DNA of 38,387 nt. Source: an uncultured Cellvibrionales bacterium (GTDB lineage: Bacteria; Pseudomonadota; Gammaproteobacteria; Pseudomonadales; Porticoccaceae). Below, piece after piece: positions 20,660-33,247 of this stretch (positions within the stretch are counted from its first letter, which is position 1; every line of letters starts with the position of its first letter). A model generated the notes under the pieces. That model did no database searches, was not told the origin of the DNA, and saw only the letters and a list, made by a program, of their open reading frames with translations. Both the position numbers and the translations under genes were made by a program. The DNA is taken from NCBI GenBank assembly GCA_913031145.1, contig CAJWCO010000022.1, positions 1 to 38,387 on the forward strand. Reading direction: 5' to 3'.

Positions 20660-22117
20660 ATGGCATCTGAAATGCCCGAAATGATATGGAATCAATGTCA
20701 AGCCCAGTTGAGAAGTGAGTTGCCGGAACAGCAATATAACACTTGGATCCGGCCGTTGGTCACAGATAACATGCCGCTGGATCAAGCGGGGGAACTCCGT
20801 CTATTAGCGCCCAATCGATTTATTGAAAATTGGGTGAAAAGTAAATTTAGGCTGCGTATAGAGGAGCTGTGTTCAGAGTTTTGTGGCCGCGCTCTGCCCC
20901 TGACCATCGCCAGTCATAGCGGGGATGCCCCCGACAAAAAAGGTTTTCAATCCGAAGCGCGTGTGGACAAGGCACGTTCAGTCCCGACGGCTCCATTAGA
21001 GAGAGAGAGAGAGGGATCGCTTTATTTAGCATCTAGCGTTCCGGCGGACAAGAAAAAAACCGGTGTTGCAGTCACTTCGGCGGCGGAAAAAAGTTTGCAC
21101 AGTAATCTCAATGCGAGTTTTACGTTTGACTCCTTTGTAGAGGGTAAGTCAAATCAGTTGGCACTCGCCGCAGCACAGCAAGTGGCAGAGAATCCGGGCG
21201 GATCTTACAATCCGCTGTTTATTTACGGCGGGGTTGGTTTGGGTAAGACACACCTAATGCATGCGGTGGGTAACGCAATGCGTGTTGAGAATCCTCAAGC
21301 GAAAATTGTGTACTTGCATTCTGAGCGTTTTGTGGCCGACATGGTGAAAGCATTGCAACTAAAGGCAATTGACGATTTTAAGCGGTTTTACCGTTCGGTC
21401 GACGCGCTGTTAATTGATGACATCCAGTTTTTTTCGGGGAAGGAGCGTTCGCAGGAGGAGTTTTTTCATACCTATAATGCGCTTCTTGAGGGAGGACAAC
21501 AGATGATCCTGACGTGCGATCGTTACCCAAAAGAGATGGAAGGTGTTGAAGAGCGCCTGAAGTCGCGATTTGGATGGGGCTTAACGGTTGCGGTTGAACC
21601 ACCAGAATTAGAAACTCGAGTTGCTATTCTGATTAATAAAGCTGCCCAAGCGGGGATGATACTGTCCCGCGATGCAGCTTTTTTTATAGCGCAGCGAATT
21701 CGCTCAAATGTGCGTGAGTTAGAGGGAGCGTTGAAGCGGGTAATGGCGCATTCGCAATTCTCGGGGAGAACGATTGATATAGATTTAATTCGTGAATCAC
21801 TGAAAGATTTATTGGCACTTCAAGATAAGCTAGTTACCATAGACAATATTCAGAGAGTGGTAGCAGATCAGTATAAATTAAAGATGTCTGATTTATTATC
21901 TAAACGACGAAGTCGGTCGATCGCGCGGCCCAGACAGGTGGCTATGTATATAGCGAAAGAATTAACCAATCACAGCCTGCCAGAAATCGGAGAGGCGTTT
22001 GGAGGGCGTGACCACACGACCGTTTTACACGCCTGTCGCAAAGTGCGTGAATTAGAAACTGTGGACAGAGAATTACAGAGGGATTTGAAAAACTTGTTTA
22101 GGGCACTCTCTACATAG
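20660..22117 (+). CDS. dnaA: Chromosomal replication initiator DnaA
   Basis: DnaA binds DnaA boxes and melts the origin when ATP-bound. Domain I (1-80) starts with [22 protein letters not shown]. Domain II (about 85-150) is a loose linker containing a run of Glu-Arg repeats (114-118) encoded by an (AG)8 tract. Domain III has Walker A GGVGLGKT (190-197) and Walker [11 protein letters not shown]. Domain IV has the DnaA signature [15 protein letters not shown]. The 485 aa (E. coli 467) fit a long linker. The next gene, dnaN, follows after 34 bases. Confidence 0.99.
   Translation: MASEMPEMIWNQCQAQLRSELPEQQYNTWIRPLVTDNMPLDQAGELRLLAPNRFIENWVKSKFRLRIEELCSEFCGRALPLTIASHSGDAPDKKGFQSEARVDKARSVPTAPLEREREGSLYLASSVPADKKKTGVAVTSAAEKSLHSNLNASFTFDSFVEGKSNQLALAAAQQVAENPGGSYNPLFIYGGVGLGKTHLMHAVGNAMRVENPQAKIVYLHSERFVADMVKALQLKAIDDFKRFYRSVDALLIDDIQFFSGKERSQEEFFHTYNALLEGGQQMILTCDRYPKEMEGVEERLKSRFGWGLTVAVEPPELETRVAILINKAAQAGMILSRDAAFFIAQRIRSNVRELEGALKRVMAHSQFSGRTIDIDLIRESLKDLLALQDKLVTIDNIQRVVADQYKLKMSDLLSKRRSRSIARPRQVAMYIAKELTNHSLPEIGEAFGGRDHTTVLHACRKVRELETVDRELQRDLKNLFRALST
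20998..21013 (+). repeat. (AG)8 dinucleotide repeat inside dnaA
   Basis: Eight AG units run in frame as Glu-Arg codons in the DnaA domain II linker. Gain or loss of one unit would shift the frame of an essential gene; gain or loss of three units would be tolerated in this linker. Confidence 0.85.
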
Positions 22118-22151
22118 ATTTTTCCTCATTTGGACGGCTCAAGGAACGCTT

Positions 22152-23258
22152 ATGAAATTTAGTTTGTCACGTGAAGCTCTTCTCAAACCGCTGCAGCTAG
22201 TCGTGGGGGTAGTAGAGCGTCGCCAGACCCTGCCTATTTTATCAAACGTACTGCTCAGCATTGAAGATTCGCGTTTGTCGGTGACGGGGACGGATCTGGA
22301 AGTGGAGATCGTTGGGTATACCGAGGTTTCTGAGGTGGTGGAAGGCGGCGAAATAACGGTATCGGCGAGAAAAATATCGGACATTTGTCGTTCATTGCCT
22401 GAGGGTGCTACCGTAAACTTTGCCAGCGGTGATGGAAAAGCGCAGGTAACGAGCGGCAGAAGCCGTTTTACACTTGCAACGCTGCCTGCTAGCGAATTTC
22501 CGTCAGTAGATGAAAGTGAACAGAGTGTCCAGTTTACAAGTAACGGGGACGTCATTAAGGGGTTGATAGGCGCGACATCTTTTGCCATGGCTCAGCAAGA
22601 CGTGCGTTATTACTTAAATGGCATGTTGTGGGAACTCTCGTCGAGTACGTTGCGCGCGGTCGCAACGGACGGACACCGAATGGCCTTGTGCGATGTTGAT
22701 TGCGAGGTTGAACTAGAGCAAAAAGGCAGCATATCGTTGATTTTACCACGCAAGGGCATTATTGAGTTATCGCGGTTATTGGCAGATACCGAAGTCCAGG
22801 TTTACATGGGTTCAAGTCATGTCAGAGTGACCGGAGAACATTTCTGTTTCACCTCTAAACTCGTGGATGGCGCATATCCTGACTACGAGCGCGTGTTACC
22901 GAAAGGTGGTGAAAAGAGAGTGATTGGGGATCGTGCAGAACTCCGACAAGCATTTAATCGCACCGCTATTTTATCTAACGAGAAGTATCGGGGCGTCAGG
23001 GTACTATTGTCCGATGCATCTATTAAAATGGTGGCTAACAATCCAGAGCAAGAGGAAGCGGAAGAGGAAGTGTCGGTCGATTACGCCGGGGACGATTTAG
23101 AGATTGGTTTCAATGTCAGTTATCTGCTGGACGTATTGAACGTACTTGATGGGCCGAAAGTATGCATGACGTTATCTGATTCCAACAGTAGCGCTTTGGT
23201 TAAAGACATCTCGGAAGACAGTCGTGCCGTGTATGTGGTTATGCCAATGCGGTTGTAA
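22152..23258 (+). CDS. dnaN: DNA polymerase III beta subunit (sliding clamp)
   Basis: The clamp encircles DNA and holds polymerase III on the template. The 368 aa (E. coli 366) show the three-domain clamp fold: MKFSLSREALLKPLQLV at the start, RQTLPILSNVLLS in domain 1, ATDGHRMALC in domain 2 and the C-terminal VYVVMPMRL that shapes the peptide-binding pocket. It lies between dnaA and recF, as in most gammaproteobacteria. Confidence 0.98.
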   Translation: MKFSLSREALLKPLQLVVGVVERRQTLPILSNVLLSIEDSRLSVTGTDLEVEIVGYTEVSEVVEGGEITVSARKISDICRSLPEGATVNFASGDGKAQVTSGRSRFTLATLPASEFPSVDESEQSVQFTSNGDVIKGLIGATSFAMAQQDVRYYLNGMLWELSSSTLRAVATDGHRMALCDVDCEVELEQKGSISLILPRKGIIELSRLLADTEVQVYMGSSHVRVTGEHFCFTSKLVDGAYPDYERVLPKGGEKRVIGDRAELRQAFNRTAILSNEKYRGVRVLLSDASIKMVANNPEQEEAEEEVSVDYAGDDLEIGFNVSYLLDVLNVLDGPKVCMTLSDSNSSALVKDISEDSRAVYVVMPMRL

Positions 23259-23297
23259 GTTGTCAGATAGAGAACCACTCTTCACGGATTCACGCGA

Positions 23298-24395
23298 GTG
23301 CCGTTAGTCCAAGTACAGATATCGAACGTCCGAAATTTATGCAATGTAAATGTGGAGCTGGCGCCAGCGGCAAACGTTATTTACGGGCAAAATGCGAGCG
23401 GTAAAACGAGTTTTCTTGAGGCTATTCATATCTTGGGGCGCGGGCGCTCTTTTCGGCATCGAGATCTTAAGTTAGTCATTCAAGCAGGGCAAACCGAGTT
23501 AATTGTTGCCGGTCAAGTTTCACATGTTCACGTCACGGGACCGTCGTTGCGGCAGCTTGGTGTTAAGCGCTCACTAGACGGTGGTTTCGAAGCGCGTCAA
23601 GACGGTCGGGTGGTGGCCTCTGCGAGTGAACTTGCGTCAGAATTACCTTTGCAGTTGATTGGGGCTCAGAGCTTTGCGTTGCTCGAGGGCGGCGCGCTGC
23701 AACGGCGGCAGTTTATCGACTGGGGTGTGTTCCACGTGGAACATTCATACAGCGCTTTATGTCGGCGCTTTCAGCGGGCATTAAAACAGCGCAATCAACT
23801 GCTGCGTCATGATAGAATGGACGAAAATCAACTGAGTACTTGGACTCTCGAGTTCGCCCGACTTAGCGAAGAGATTGCTCGTTATCGGGGTATGTATTTG
23901 GATGATCTGCAAGTGGAAGCTGCGCAGATTGCGCAGAAGTTTGGAGGCCTGGGGTTTTTAGATTTCGAGTACGATAGAGGCTGGCATGCCGAAGAAGACT
24001 TGCGTGAAGTATTAGAGGGAAGTCTTGGCAGAGATAAAAAATTCGGGCAGACCCATCGTGGAGCGCATCGTGCCGATCTTTTGTTGCGGGTGGATGGAGA
24101 ATTGGCAGCAGAGCGCTTATCGCGGGGACAGCTTAAGCTATTGATTTACGCGTTGAAGTTGGCGCAAGCATCGTTGCACCGCGACAAAACAGGAGCAAGT
24201 TGTCTCTTTCTCTTGGATGACTTGCCAGCTGAGTTAGACCACCAGCACCAGTTGCAAGTGACAGATTGTTTGAATAGCCTGTATTGTCAGTATTTTGTGA
24301 CTGGCGTCGATAAACGGGATTTTTACGGCCTGACGGCGGATGCAGAGCATAAAATGTTCCACGTGGAACGTGGGGTGGTAACAGAGGACGCATAG
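23298..24395 (+). CDS. recF: DNA replication and repair protein RecF
   Basis: RecF is an SMC-like ATPase that loads RecA at gaps with RecO and RecR. Walker A is GQNASGKT (30-37), the ABC signature is RLSRGQLKLL, and Walker B is FLLDDLPAELD. It has 365 aa against 357 in E. coli. The start is GTG (MPLVQVQISNVRNL). The gene contains two parS sites, each coding FHVE (residues 145-148 and 354-357). gyrB starts 18 bases downstream. Confidence 0.96.
   Translation: MPLVQVQISNVRNLCNVNVELAPAANVIYGQNASGKTSFLEAIHILGRGRSFRHRDLKLVIQAGQTELIVAGQVSHVHVTGPSLRQLGVKRSLDGGFEARQDGRVVASASELASELPLQLIGAQSFALLEGGALQRRQFIDWGVFHVEHSYSALCRRFQRALKQRNQLLRHDRMDENQLSTWTLEFARLSEEIARYRGMYLDDLQVEAAQIAQKFGGLGFLDFEYDRGWHAEEDLREVLEGSLGRDKKFGQTHRGAHRADLLLRVDGELAAERLSRGQLKLLIYALKLAQASLHRDKTGASCLFLLDDLPAELDHQHQLQVTDCLNSLYCQYFVTGVDKRDFYGLTADAEHKMFHVERGVVTEDA
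23728..23743. promoter_or_regulatory. parS: parS centromere site 1
   Basis: TGTTCCACGTGGAACA is a perfect 16-bp palindrome identical to a known high-affinity Pseudomonas-type parS. It lies inside recF, about 11 kb from the parB gene and about 3 to 8 kb from the two origin candidates. Confidence 0.9.
24355..24370. promoter_or_regulatory. parS: parS centromere site 2
   Basis: TGTTCCACGTGGAACG matches site 1 at 15 of 16 bases. It lies in the last 14 codons of recF, 627 bases from site 1. Two sites at this spacing would favour a shared ParB nucleation zone. Confidence 0.85.
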
Positions 24396-24404
24396 GCGGG
24401 GTAG

Positions 24405-27550
<3,146 letters not shown>

Positions 27551-27574
27551 ATTGGCTCGTCCTTGAACGCTGTT

Positions 27575-29662
27575 TTACATTGTTTCATTTGATGAAAGTA
27601 ATGAAATATCGGCAACGCCCAAAAACAATGCCCTGAGCTGTTGTAAGAGGGCTAGACGATTGGCCCGTATGTCAGGCGCTTCTGCCATGACCATGACGTG
27701 ATCAAAAAAACAGTCTATGGTTTCGCGTAATGCCGTGAGTAGCTCCAGTGCTTGATCATATTGTCGTTCGTTCAAGTGTTTGGTGATCTGTGGTTTTGTC
27801 TCTTCGATTATCTTTGCTAGCGCTTTTTCCGCATTTTCCTCGAAGAGGTGCTCTTGCACTGTATCTGACCGGATAGGGTGCTTTGCCAGTATATTGGCAA
27901 CACGTCGATTAGCCGCAATCAGTATTGCAGCCTCAGGACGGCGACTAAATTTGTCTACAGCACAAACTCTTGCGTTCAGATCCAAGGGTTTATCAATATT
28001 TAAAGCGGCCACTGCTTGGTAACTTTCTAACCCAATACCTTGCTCTTTAAAGTGCCCAATATAGCGCTCCGTAATGTAAGTGAAGACTTGCATCTCAACT
28101 TTTTCTGGAACCGCTATCCCGGTTTTTCGTAACTCAATTGCGGCTTTTGAAATCGCTGACGGTAAGTCAATATCGACTTGCGCTTCAATAATGACACGCA
28201 ACAGTCCGAGGCTCGCTCGACGAAGTGCGAAAGGGTCCTTAGATCCAGTGGGCTGTTGGCCAATGCTAAAAATTCCAACCAGCGTATCTAAACGGTCTGC
28301 GATTGCCAAGGTGATCCCAATCGTCTCCGTTGGAATACGGTCCCCTGAAAATCTTGGTAAATAATGCTCGCGGACTGCGTTGGCTATGGCGAGTTCTTCG
28401 CCGTCGTTTATTGCGTAATACCGGCCCATGATTCCTTGGAGATCGTCAAACTCAGCGACCATATTGCTGATCAAGTCAGATTTGCACAAGCGTCCAGCGC
28501 GTTCAGCACGATCTGGATCGGCGCCTGTATACACCGCGAGTGATTGACTCAGTGCGCTGATACGCTCTGTTTTATCGAACACGGAGCCTAGTTGTGATTG
28601 GAATACCACCTTTTTAAGGTCTTGCCTACATTCGGTTAACGTGCGTTGTAGATCGCTTTTATAAAAGAATTCCGCATCGGCAAGTCGAGGTCTTATGACG
28701 CGCTCGTTCCCAGCAACAACTTGCAAAGGGTCCAAGCTTGAAATATTCGCGACCGTGATGAACGCGGGTAATAATTGCCCATTGTCATCGAGTATGTGGA
28801 AATACTTTTGATGTCGCTGCATTGCCGAGATCAAACATTCCGCTGGGATGTGTAAAAAGCGTTCTTCGAACACGCCAAGCAATGGCACGGGCCACTCACA
28901 AAGCGCCGTTACTTCGTCTAACAAAGCCTCGCTAATCACGGCACGGCCCCCATACGACCGCGCTAGCTGATTGATCCCCGTTTCAATAATCTCTCGCCGT
29001 TCCTGACTATCGACTAATACCTTCGCCTCTCGCATCTGTTGTTGATAATGTTTTGGCGACGATATGACCAGTTCATCGGGTGCATGGAAGCGATGTCCTC
29101 GGCTACGGTTACTCGATACCACCCCTACAATTTCTCTGGCCACCGTGCAGGTGCCGAAGAGCAAGACAACCCAGCGGACTGGCCGCACAAATTCGTCTCG
29201 TCGACTGCCCCAACGCATACGCTTGGGTATGGGTAAGTCTTTTAGAACAAGATTAAGCATAGACTCCAAAAGATCGGTCGTTCTTTCACCGCCCTTTATT
29301 TGTCGAACACATAGCCTAGCTTGTTTTTTGTCGTGCTCAACAAACTGTTTTAGTTGATCGATGGACACGTCACTTTTCGCCGCAAACGTGACGGCAGCTT
29401 TGGTGGGTTGGTCTGCAGCATCAAAAGCAACTGAAATCGGCGGTCCCCAAAGCACCTTTTCGCGATCTGGGGCTTGCTCCGCTAAGTCGTGGATGTAAAG
29501 AGCCAAGCGGCGGGGTGTGGCGAATGGCTGTATCCGGCTGTAAACAAGCCCTGCACTATCGAGTGCACTTGCGAACGCTTGGTGAAAGGCGTCGGACAAA
29601 TTTGCCAAGCTGGTTGGCGGCATTTCTTCGACGCCAATCTCAATCAATAAGTCATCGCGCAT
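27575..29662 (-). CDS. glyS: Glycine--tRNA ligase beta subunit
   Basis: GlyS is the large subunit of the bacterial two-subunit glycyl-tRNA synthetase; it binds tRNA and is needed for charging. The N-terminus LLIEIGVEEMPPTSL is the family signature. Further support comes from PKRMRWG, FVRPVRWVVLLFG and GSKDPFALRRASLGLLR, and from a C-terminal anticodon-binding DALR-like domain. It has 695 aa against 689 in E. coli. The start abuts the glyQ stop with no gap. Confidence 0.98.
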   Translation of the reverse strand: MRDDLLIEIGVEEMPPTSLANLSDAFHQAFASALDSAGLVYSRIQPFATPRRLALYIHDLAEQAPDREKVLWGPPISVAFDAADQPTKAAVTFAAKSDVSIDQLKQFVEHDKKQARLCVRQIKGGERTTDLLESMLNLVLKDLPIPKRMRWGSRRDEFVRPVRWVVLLFGTCTVAREIVGVVSSNRSRGHRFHAPDELVISSPKHYQQQMREAKVLVDSQERREIIETGINQLARSYGGRAVISEALLDEVTALCEWPVPLLGVFEERFLHIPAECLISAMQRHQKYFHILDDNGQLLPAFITVANISSLDPLQVVAGNERVIRPRLADAEFFYKSDLQRTLTECRQDLKKVVFQSQLGSVFDKTERISALSQSLAVYTGADPDRAERAGRLCKSDLISNMVAEFDDLQGIMGRYYAINDGEELAIANAVREHYLPRFSGDRIPTETIGITLAIADRLDTLVGIFSIGQQPTGSKDPFALRRASLGLLRVIIEAQVDIDLPSAISKAAIELRKTGIAVPEKVEMQVFTYITERYIGHFKEQGIGLESYQAVAALNIDKPLDLNARVCAVDKFSRRPEAAILIAANRRVANILAKHPIRSDTVQEHLFEENAEKALAKIIEETKPQITKHLNERQYDQALELLTALRETIDCFFDHVMVMAEAPDIRANRLALLQQLRALFLGVADISLLSSNETM

Positions 29663-30625
29663 TTAAGCTCCCCCGCTCAGGCGACGGTGAGCCTCTGCGG
29701 CAATAGCGCGCTCCGCCAAAGGAAAGTCGAGCGCTGCCCGGGATTCGAAATAGGTTTGCGCAACGGCGCGAGCTAAACTGCGGACACGCAATATGTACCG
29801 CTGTCGCTCTGTTACGGAAATCGCTTTACGCGCATCTAAAAGATTGAACGCGTGGGACGCGCGCATGACCATTTCGTAGGCAGGTAGCGGAAATTTTTCC
29901 GCTATTAACGCATGACTCTGTCGTTCGCATTCGTCAAATTGCAACAATAAAAACTCAACATTGGCGTGGCTAAAATTAAAATGCGACATCTCAAACTCGT
30001 TTTGCTGGAATACGTCGCCATATGTGACCGTGACGCCTTTACTCCGTGACCAAACAAGATCATAGATACTGTCAACTCCTTGAATATACATTGCTAAACG
30101 TTCTAATCCATAAGTAATTTCGCCGGAAACCGGATAGCACTCGAGCCCACCCACCTGCTGAAAATAGGTAAATTGCGTAATTTCCATTCCGTTTAACCAA
30201 ACTTCCCACCCCAGTCCCCAGGCCCCTAAAGTTGGCGATTCCCAATTATCTTCGACAAATCGCACATCATGAATCTTTACATCGATGCCTATATCGCACA
30301 GCGACTCGAGATACATCTCTTGAAAGTTTTCAGGAGAGGGTTTCATTAGCACTTGAAATTGATAGTAGTGTTGGAGTCGATTTGGATTTTCTCCGAAACG
30401 GCCATCGGAGGGGCGTCGGCAGGGCTGGACATAAGCACTATTCCAGCGTTCTGGCCCGATTGAACGCAAAAAAGTTGCGGGGTGAAAGGTCCCCGCTCCC
30501 ACTTCCATATCGAGCGGCTGCATAATGATACAGCCGTTTTTGGCCCAAAATTGTTGGAGCTGCAAAATGAGGTCTTGAAATGTGTCTGGTGCTTTGCCGA
30601 GTTGATCCACGTGGATGAGTCTCAT
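29663..30625 (-). CDS. glyQ: Glycine--tRNA ligase alpha subunit
   Basis: GlyQ is the catalytic class II subunit that activates glycine. It is highly conserved: [40 protein letters not shown] and [18 protein letters not shown] chose ATG 30625 ([10 protein letters not shown], 320 aa). The upstream in-frame TTG at 30652 would lie inside a likely -10 box. E. coli GlyQ is 303 aa, so the N-terminus is slightly longer here. Convergent plsC-glyS-glyQ read toward gyrB. Confidence 0.97.
   Translation of the reverse strand: MRLIHVDQLGKAPDTFQDLILQLQQFWAKNGCIIMQPLDMEVGAGTFHPATFLRSIGPERWNSAYVQPCRRPSDGRFGENPNRLQHYYQFQVLMKPSPENFQEMYLESLCDIGIDVKIHDVRFVEDNWESPTLGAWGLGWEVWLNGMEITQFTYFQQVGGLECYPVSGEITYGLERLAMYIQGVDSIYDLVWSRSKGVTVTYGDVFQQNEFEMSHFNFSHANVEFLLLQFDECERQSHALIAEKFPLPAYEMVMRASHAFNLLDARKAISVTERQRYILRVRSLARAVAQTYFESRAALDFPLAERAIAAEAHRRLSGGA
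30603..30618. promoter_or_regulatory. Weak parS-like site at glyQ start
   Basis: TGATCCACGTGGATGA matches parS at 13 of 16 bases, with the central CACGTG and flanking pairs kept. It lies in the first codons of glyQ. It may be chance or a low-affinity ParB site. Confidence 0.25.
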
Positions 30626-30651
30626 TGATATAGGAATGTTAACGACTGACA

Positions 30652-30657
30652 ATTATA
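30652..30657 (-). promoter_or_regulatory. -10 box of the glyQ promoter
   Basis: A perfect TATAAT on the minus strand lies 26 bases before the chosen glyQ ATG. No clear -35 is seen 17 bases upstream. The rest of the 30658-30807 gap must hold the divergent galU promoter, which I cannot define. Confidence 0.4.
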
Positions 30658-30807
30658 GTGCCGGACGACTAGAATGATAGGGCATAAGATGGTCAAATAC
30701 TGTATTTATGCAGACAGGGCGTAATTCAGTTTTTATTTGCGTTATGTAGCCGTTAATAACTTCCTTGCGCCAACAGCGCGTTTAAATAATTGTGGGAACC
30801 CAGCGTT

Positions 30808-31704
30808 ATGTCAGTCACCAATACAAACAAAGTCGTCCGTAAAGCCATTTTTCCTGTCGCGGGCTTGGGCTCCCGCTTTTTGCCTGCGACCAAAGCAAGT
30901 CCGAAAGAGATGATGCCCGTCGTTGATAAGCCGCTTATTCAATATGCGGTAGAAGAGGCCGTTGCCGCAGGCGTCACCGAAATGATATTTGTTACTGGCC
31001 GTGCTAAGCGAGCCATTGCAGATCATTTTGATAAAGCGTATGAGCTTGAGCACCAACTTGAAAAGAGTGGGAAGAAAGAGTTACTCAAAATTGCCCAAAG
31101 CGTGGTTCCAAAGGGGGTCAGTTGCACTTACATACGCCAAACGGAAGCGCTAGGTTTAGGCCATGCAGTATTAACGGCTGCGCATCTGATTGGCGATGAG
31201 CCGTTCGCGGTCGTATTAGCGGATGACCTCATTTATGGAGGTGATTCAGCGTTAAAACAAATGGTAGAACAACATTCTTTTTACAGTAGTTCTGTCATTG
31301 CCGTCCAGCAGGTGTTGGGTGCGGCCATCTCAGCTTATGGTGTGATTAGCGGAAATAAACAGGGCGAACGCCTCTATTTACTCGACGGGATTGTCGAAAA
31401 ACCTAAGCTTGAAGATGCACCCTCGGATATGGGCGTTACGGGTCGATATATCTTTACTCCGCAAATCTTTGACCATTTGCGCGCTTTAAAGCCGGGAGCC
31501 GGTGGCGAATACCAGCTGACGGATGCGATTCATGCCCTCCTGTTAGCAGAGCAAGTCATGGCCTATGAATTTAAGGGTACTCGTTATGATTGCGGGAGTA
31601 AGATGGGTTTATTGCGAGCTAATATCGAACTCGCTCTGGTTCATCCCGAAATCGGTGAAGATGTGCGTCATTACTTAAAAAATGATTTGAATGGTCTACT
31701 CTAA
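30808..31704 (+). CDS. galU: UTP--glucose-1-phosphate uridylyltransferase
   Basis: GalU makes UDP-glucose for LPS, exopolysaccharide and osmolyte synthesis. The nucleotide-binding motif is PVAGLGSRFLPATKASPKEM and the uridylyl site VVDKPLIQYAVEEA, with QTEALGLGHAVL and ADDLI in the middle. The C-terminal GTRYDCGSKMG is typical. I chose ATG 30808 (298 aa, E. coli 302). A TTG six codons upstream is unlikely. It leads a four-gene plus-strand run. Confidence 0.95.
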   Translation: MSVTNTNKVVRKAIFPVAGLGSRFLPATKASPKEMMPVVDKPLIQYAVEEAVAAGVTEMIFVTGRAKRAIADHFDKAYELEHQLEKSGKKELLKIAQSVVPKGVSCTYIRQTEALGLGHAVLTAAHLIGDEPFAVVLADDLIYGGDSALKQMVEQHSFYSSSVIAVQQVLGAAISAYGVISGNKQGERLYLLDGIVEKPKLEDAPSDMGVTGRYIFTPQIFDHLRALKPGAGGEYQLTDAIHALLLAEQVMAYEFKGTRYDCGSKMGLLRANIELALVHPEIGEDVRHYLKNDLNGLL

Positions 31705-31725
31705 GTTTTCTTGGTCGGCGCCATC

Positions 31726-32625
31726 ATGCAGCGGTTAAAAGGCATGGCTGTCGTTTTCTTCCTGAGGATTTTGGCTTTCCTTCCTCTTTCGACGGCGCGC
31801 CTTGTAGGTCGCGGGTTTGGCGAGGTCTTGTATCGGTGTCGTTCGCGCGCTTGCGCTGTTGCTCAAGTTAACCTCGCTCTTTGTTATCCCAATGCAGACC
31901 CGCAGTGGCGTGACCGAGTTTGTCGCGCACGGATGACCCATTTGGCGCAAACGGCGTTTGAGACCCCGGGCTTGTGGCGCCACTCAATGCCTTGGCTACA
32001 CGCGCATATTGTCGATATTGTCGGTAAGAACTGTTTTGAAGCGTCATTGGAACAGGACAGTGGGACGATTTTTTTAATTCCGCATCAGGGTAATTGGGAA
32101 GTTGCGGGGCTCTGGATTGCCCAGTACACGCGTATGACGTCTCTCTATGAGCCGCCCAAACTCGCGGCACTTGAGACGCTCGTTAAAACCGCCAGGGAAC
32201 GCTCTGGTGCATCGCTAGTCCCTACGAACGCGCGCGGTGTTGCGGCCTTATTAAAAGCGATTAAAGCAGGTCAAAGTACCGGTATCTTGCCTGATCAACA
32301 GCCGCCTGAGAGTGGTGGAATATTTAGTCCTTTTTTCGGGGTTCCCGCCTTGAGTATGACTTTAGTTCACCGGTTATTACAACGTTGTGATGCGCGTGTG
32401 GTTTTGTGTGCGGCGTTGCGCAAACCTGGAGGTTGGTCGCTGCACTTTACCGAAGCTGATGGCGCGATCTACAGCTCCGATCAGGCCGCCAGTCTAGACG
32501 CTTTAAATCGAGGTGTGGAGCAGATCGTTAACCTTGAGCCAGAACAATATCTATGGGAATACAAGCGATTTCGCAAGCAGCCGATTGGTAGCCCGTCGGT
32601 CTACGACAATCTAAATAACAGGTAG
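31726..32625 (+). CDS. LpxL/HtrB-type lysophospholipid (lipid A) acyltransferase
   Basis: The protein belongs to the LpxL/LpxM lipid A late acyltransferase family, which adds secondary acyl chains to Kdo-lipid A from acyl-ACP at the inner membrane. An N-terminal membrane helix (VVFFLRILAFLPL) precedes the catalytic HX4E motif HQGNWE (120-125). ILPDQQPP and QYLWEYKRFRK near the end are also family marks. It has 299 aa from the ATG at 31726, 21 bases after galU. Pseudomonas has a comparable acyltransferase gene near glyQ. Which chain it adds cannot be told. Confidence 0.85.
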   Translation: MQRLKGMAVVFFLRILAFLPLSTARLVGRGFGEVLYRCRSRACAVAQVNLALCYPNADPQWRDRVCRARMTHLAQTAFETPGLWRHSMPWLHAHIVDIVGKNCFEASLEQDSGTIFLIPHQGNWEVAGLWIAQYTRMTSLYEPPKLAALETLVKTARERSGASLVPTNARGVAALLKAIKAGQSTGILPDQQPPESGGIFSPFFGVPALSMTLVHRLLQRCDARVVLCAALRKPGGWSLHFTEADGAIYSSDQAASLDALNRGVEQIVNLEPEQYLWEYKRFRKQPIGSPSVYDNLNNR

Positions 32626-32632
32626 GCACGCC

Positions 32633-33247
32633 ATGCATAACGAGCTTCCGGTGTTGCGCCAACAAAATGTTAGGGTCAGCACGTTAAAAGGGCCTACCGG
32701 GTGGTGCCGAATTAACGCCTATGGCGCTTGCCAGATACCCGCTAAGTGGCGCGATTGGCTTCTAGACCAAACTTCTCTAACTGCGCGCTTGCAGACTTGT
32801 TGTGAGGGTAATCTTCGCGTTCAGGTCATATCGCAACGGGTACAGTTGCCCATGCCTTCGGAACGCCGCATATTAAGAAATTTGATGGGTAGCCATGGAC
32901 TCGTTCGTGAGGTGCTGTTGTTCGGCGCAGGACAACCCTTGGTGTATGCACGAACGGTTATGCCGAGAATGACGACGCGGGGGCCGTTGTGCGAGTTACG
33001 TGAATTAGGAAATCAGCCGCTGGGCACATGGCTGTTTGCCCAACCTTCGATTAAAAGGGGGGCAATTGAGGTGGCTCGTATTGATGGCGCTCACATGTCA
33101 GGTATCGATCAAGAACCCCAAAGGGCTATCCTTTGGGGGCGGCGTTCTATATTTTCTGTACGCGAGCAACCGCTGTTGGTCACCGAGATTTTTTTGCCCG
33201 CTTTTCGTGAACTCCCTAAATTTGGTTCAGGGCTGAGTGCGCAATAA
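32633..33247 (+). CDS. ubiC: Chorismate lyase
   Basis: UbiC converts chorismate to 4-hydroxybenzoate and pyruvate, the first step of ubiquinone synthesis. The 204-aa protein carries the active-site Arg in LVREVLL (R92) and the catalytic Glu in VTEIFLPAF (E185). YARTVMP and NQPLGTWLF also match the family. E. coli UbiC is 165 aa; the extra length is mostly at the N-terminus (first 20 residues) and C-terminus. It is followed by ubiA with a 1-base stop/start overlap, the classic ubiCA pair. Confidence 0.93.
   Translation: MHNELPVLRQQNVRVSTLKGPTGWCRINAYGACQIPAKWRDWLLDQTSLTARLQTCCEGNLRVQVISQRVQLPMPSERRILRNLMGSHGLVREVLLFGAGQPLVYARTVMPRMTTRGPLCELRELGNQPLGTWLFAQPSIKRGAIEVARIDGAHMSGIDQEPQRAILWGRRSIFSVREQPLLVTEIFLPAFRELPKFGSGLSAQ

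Noticed and set aside
22160-22180. CACGTG near the dnaN start as a third parS
   Set aside because: Only the core and a few flanking bases match; too far from consensus.
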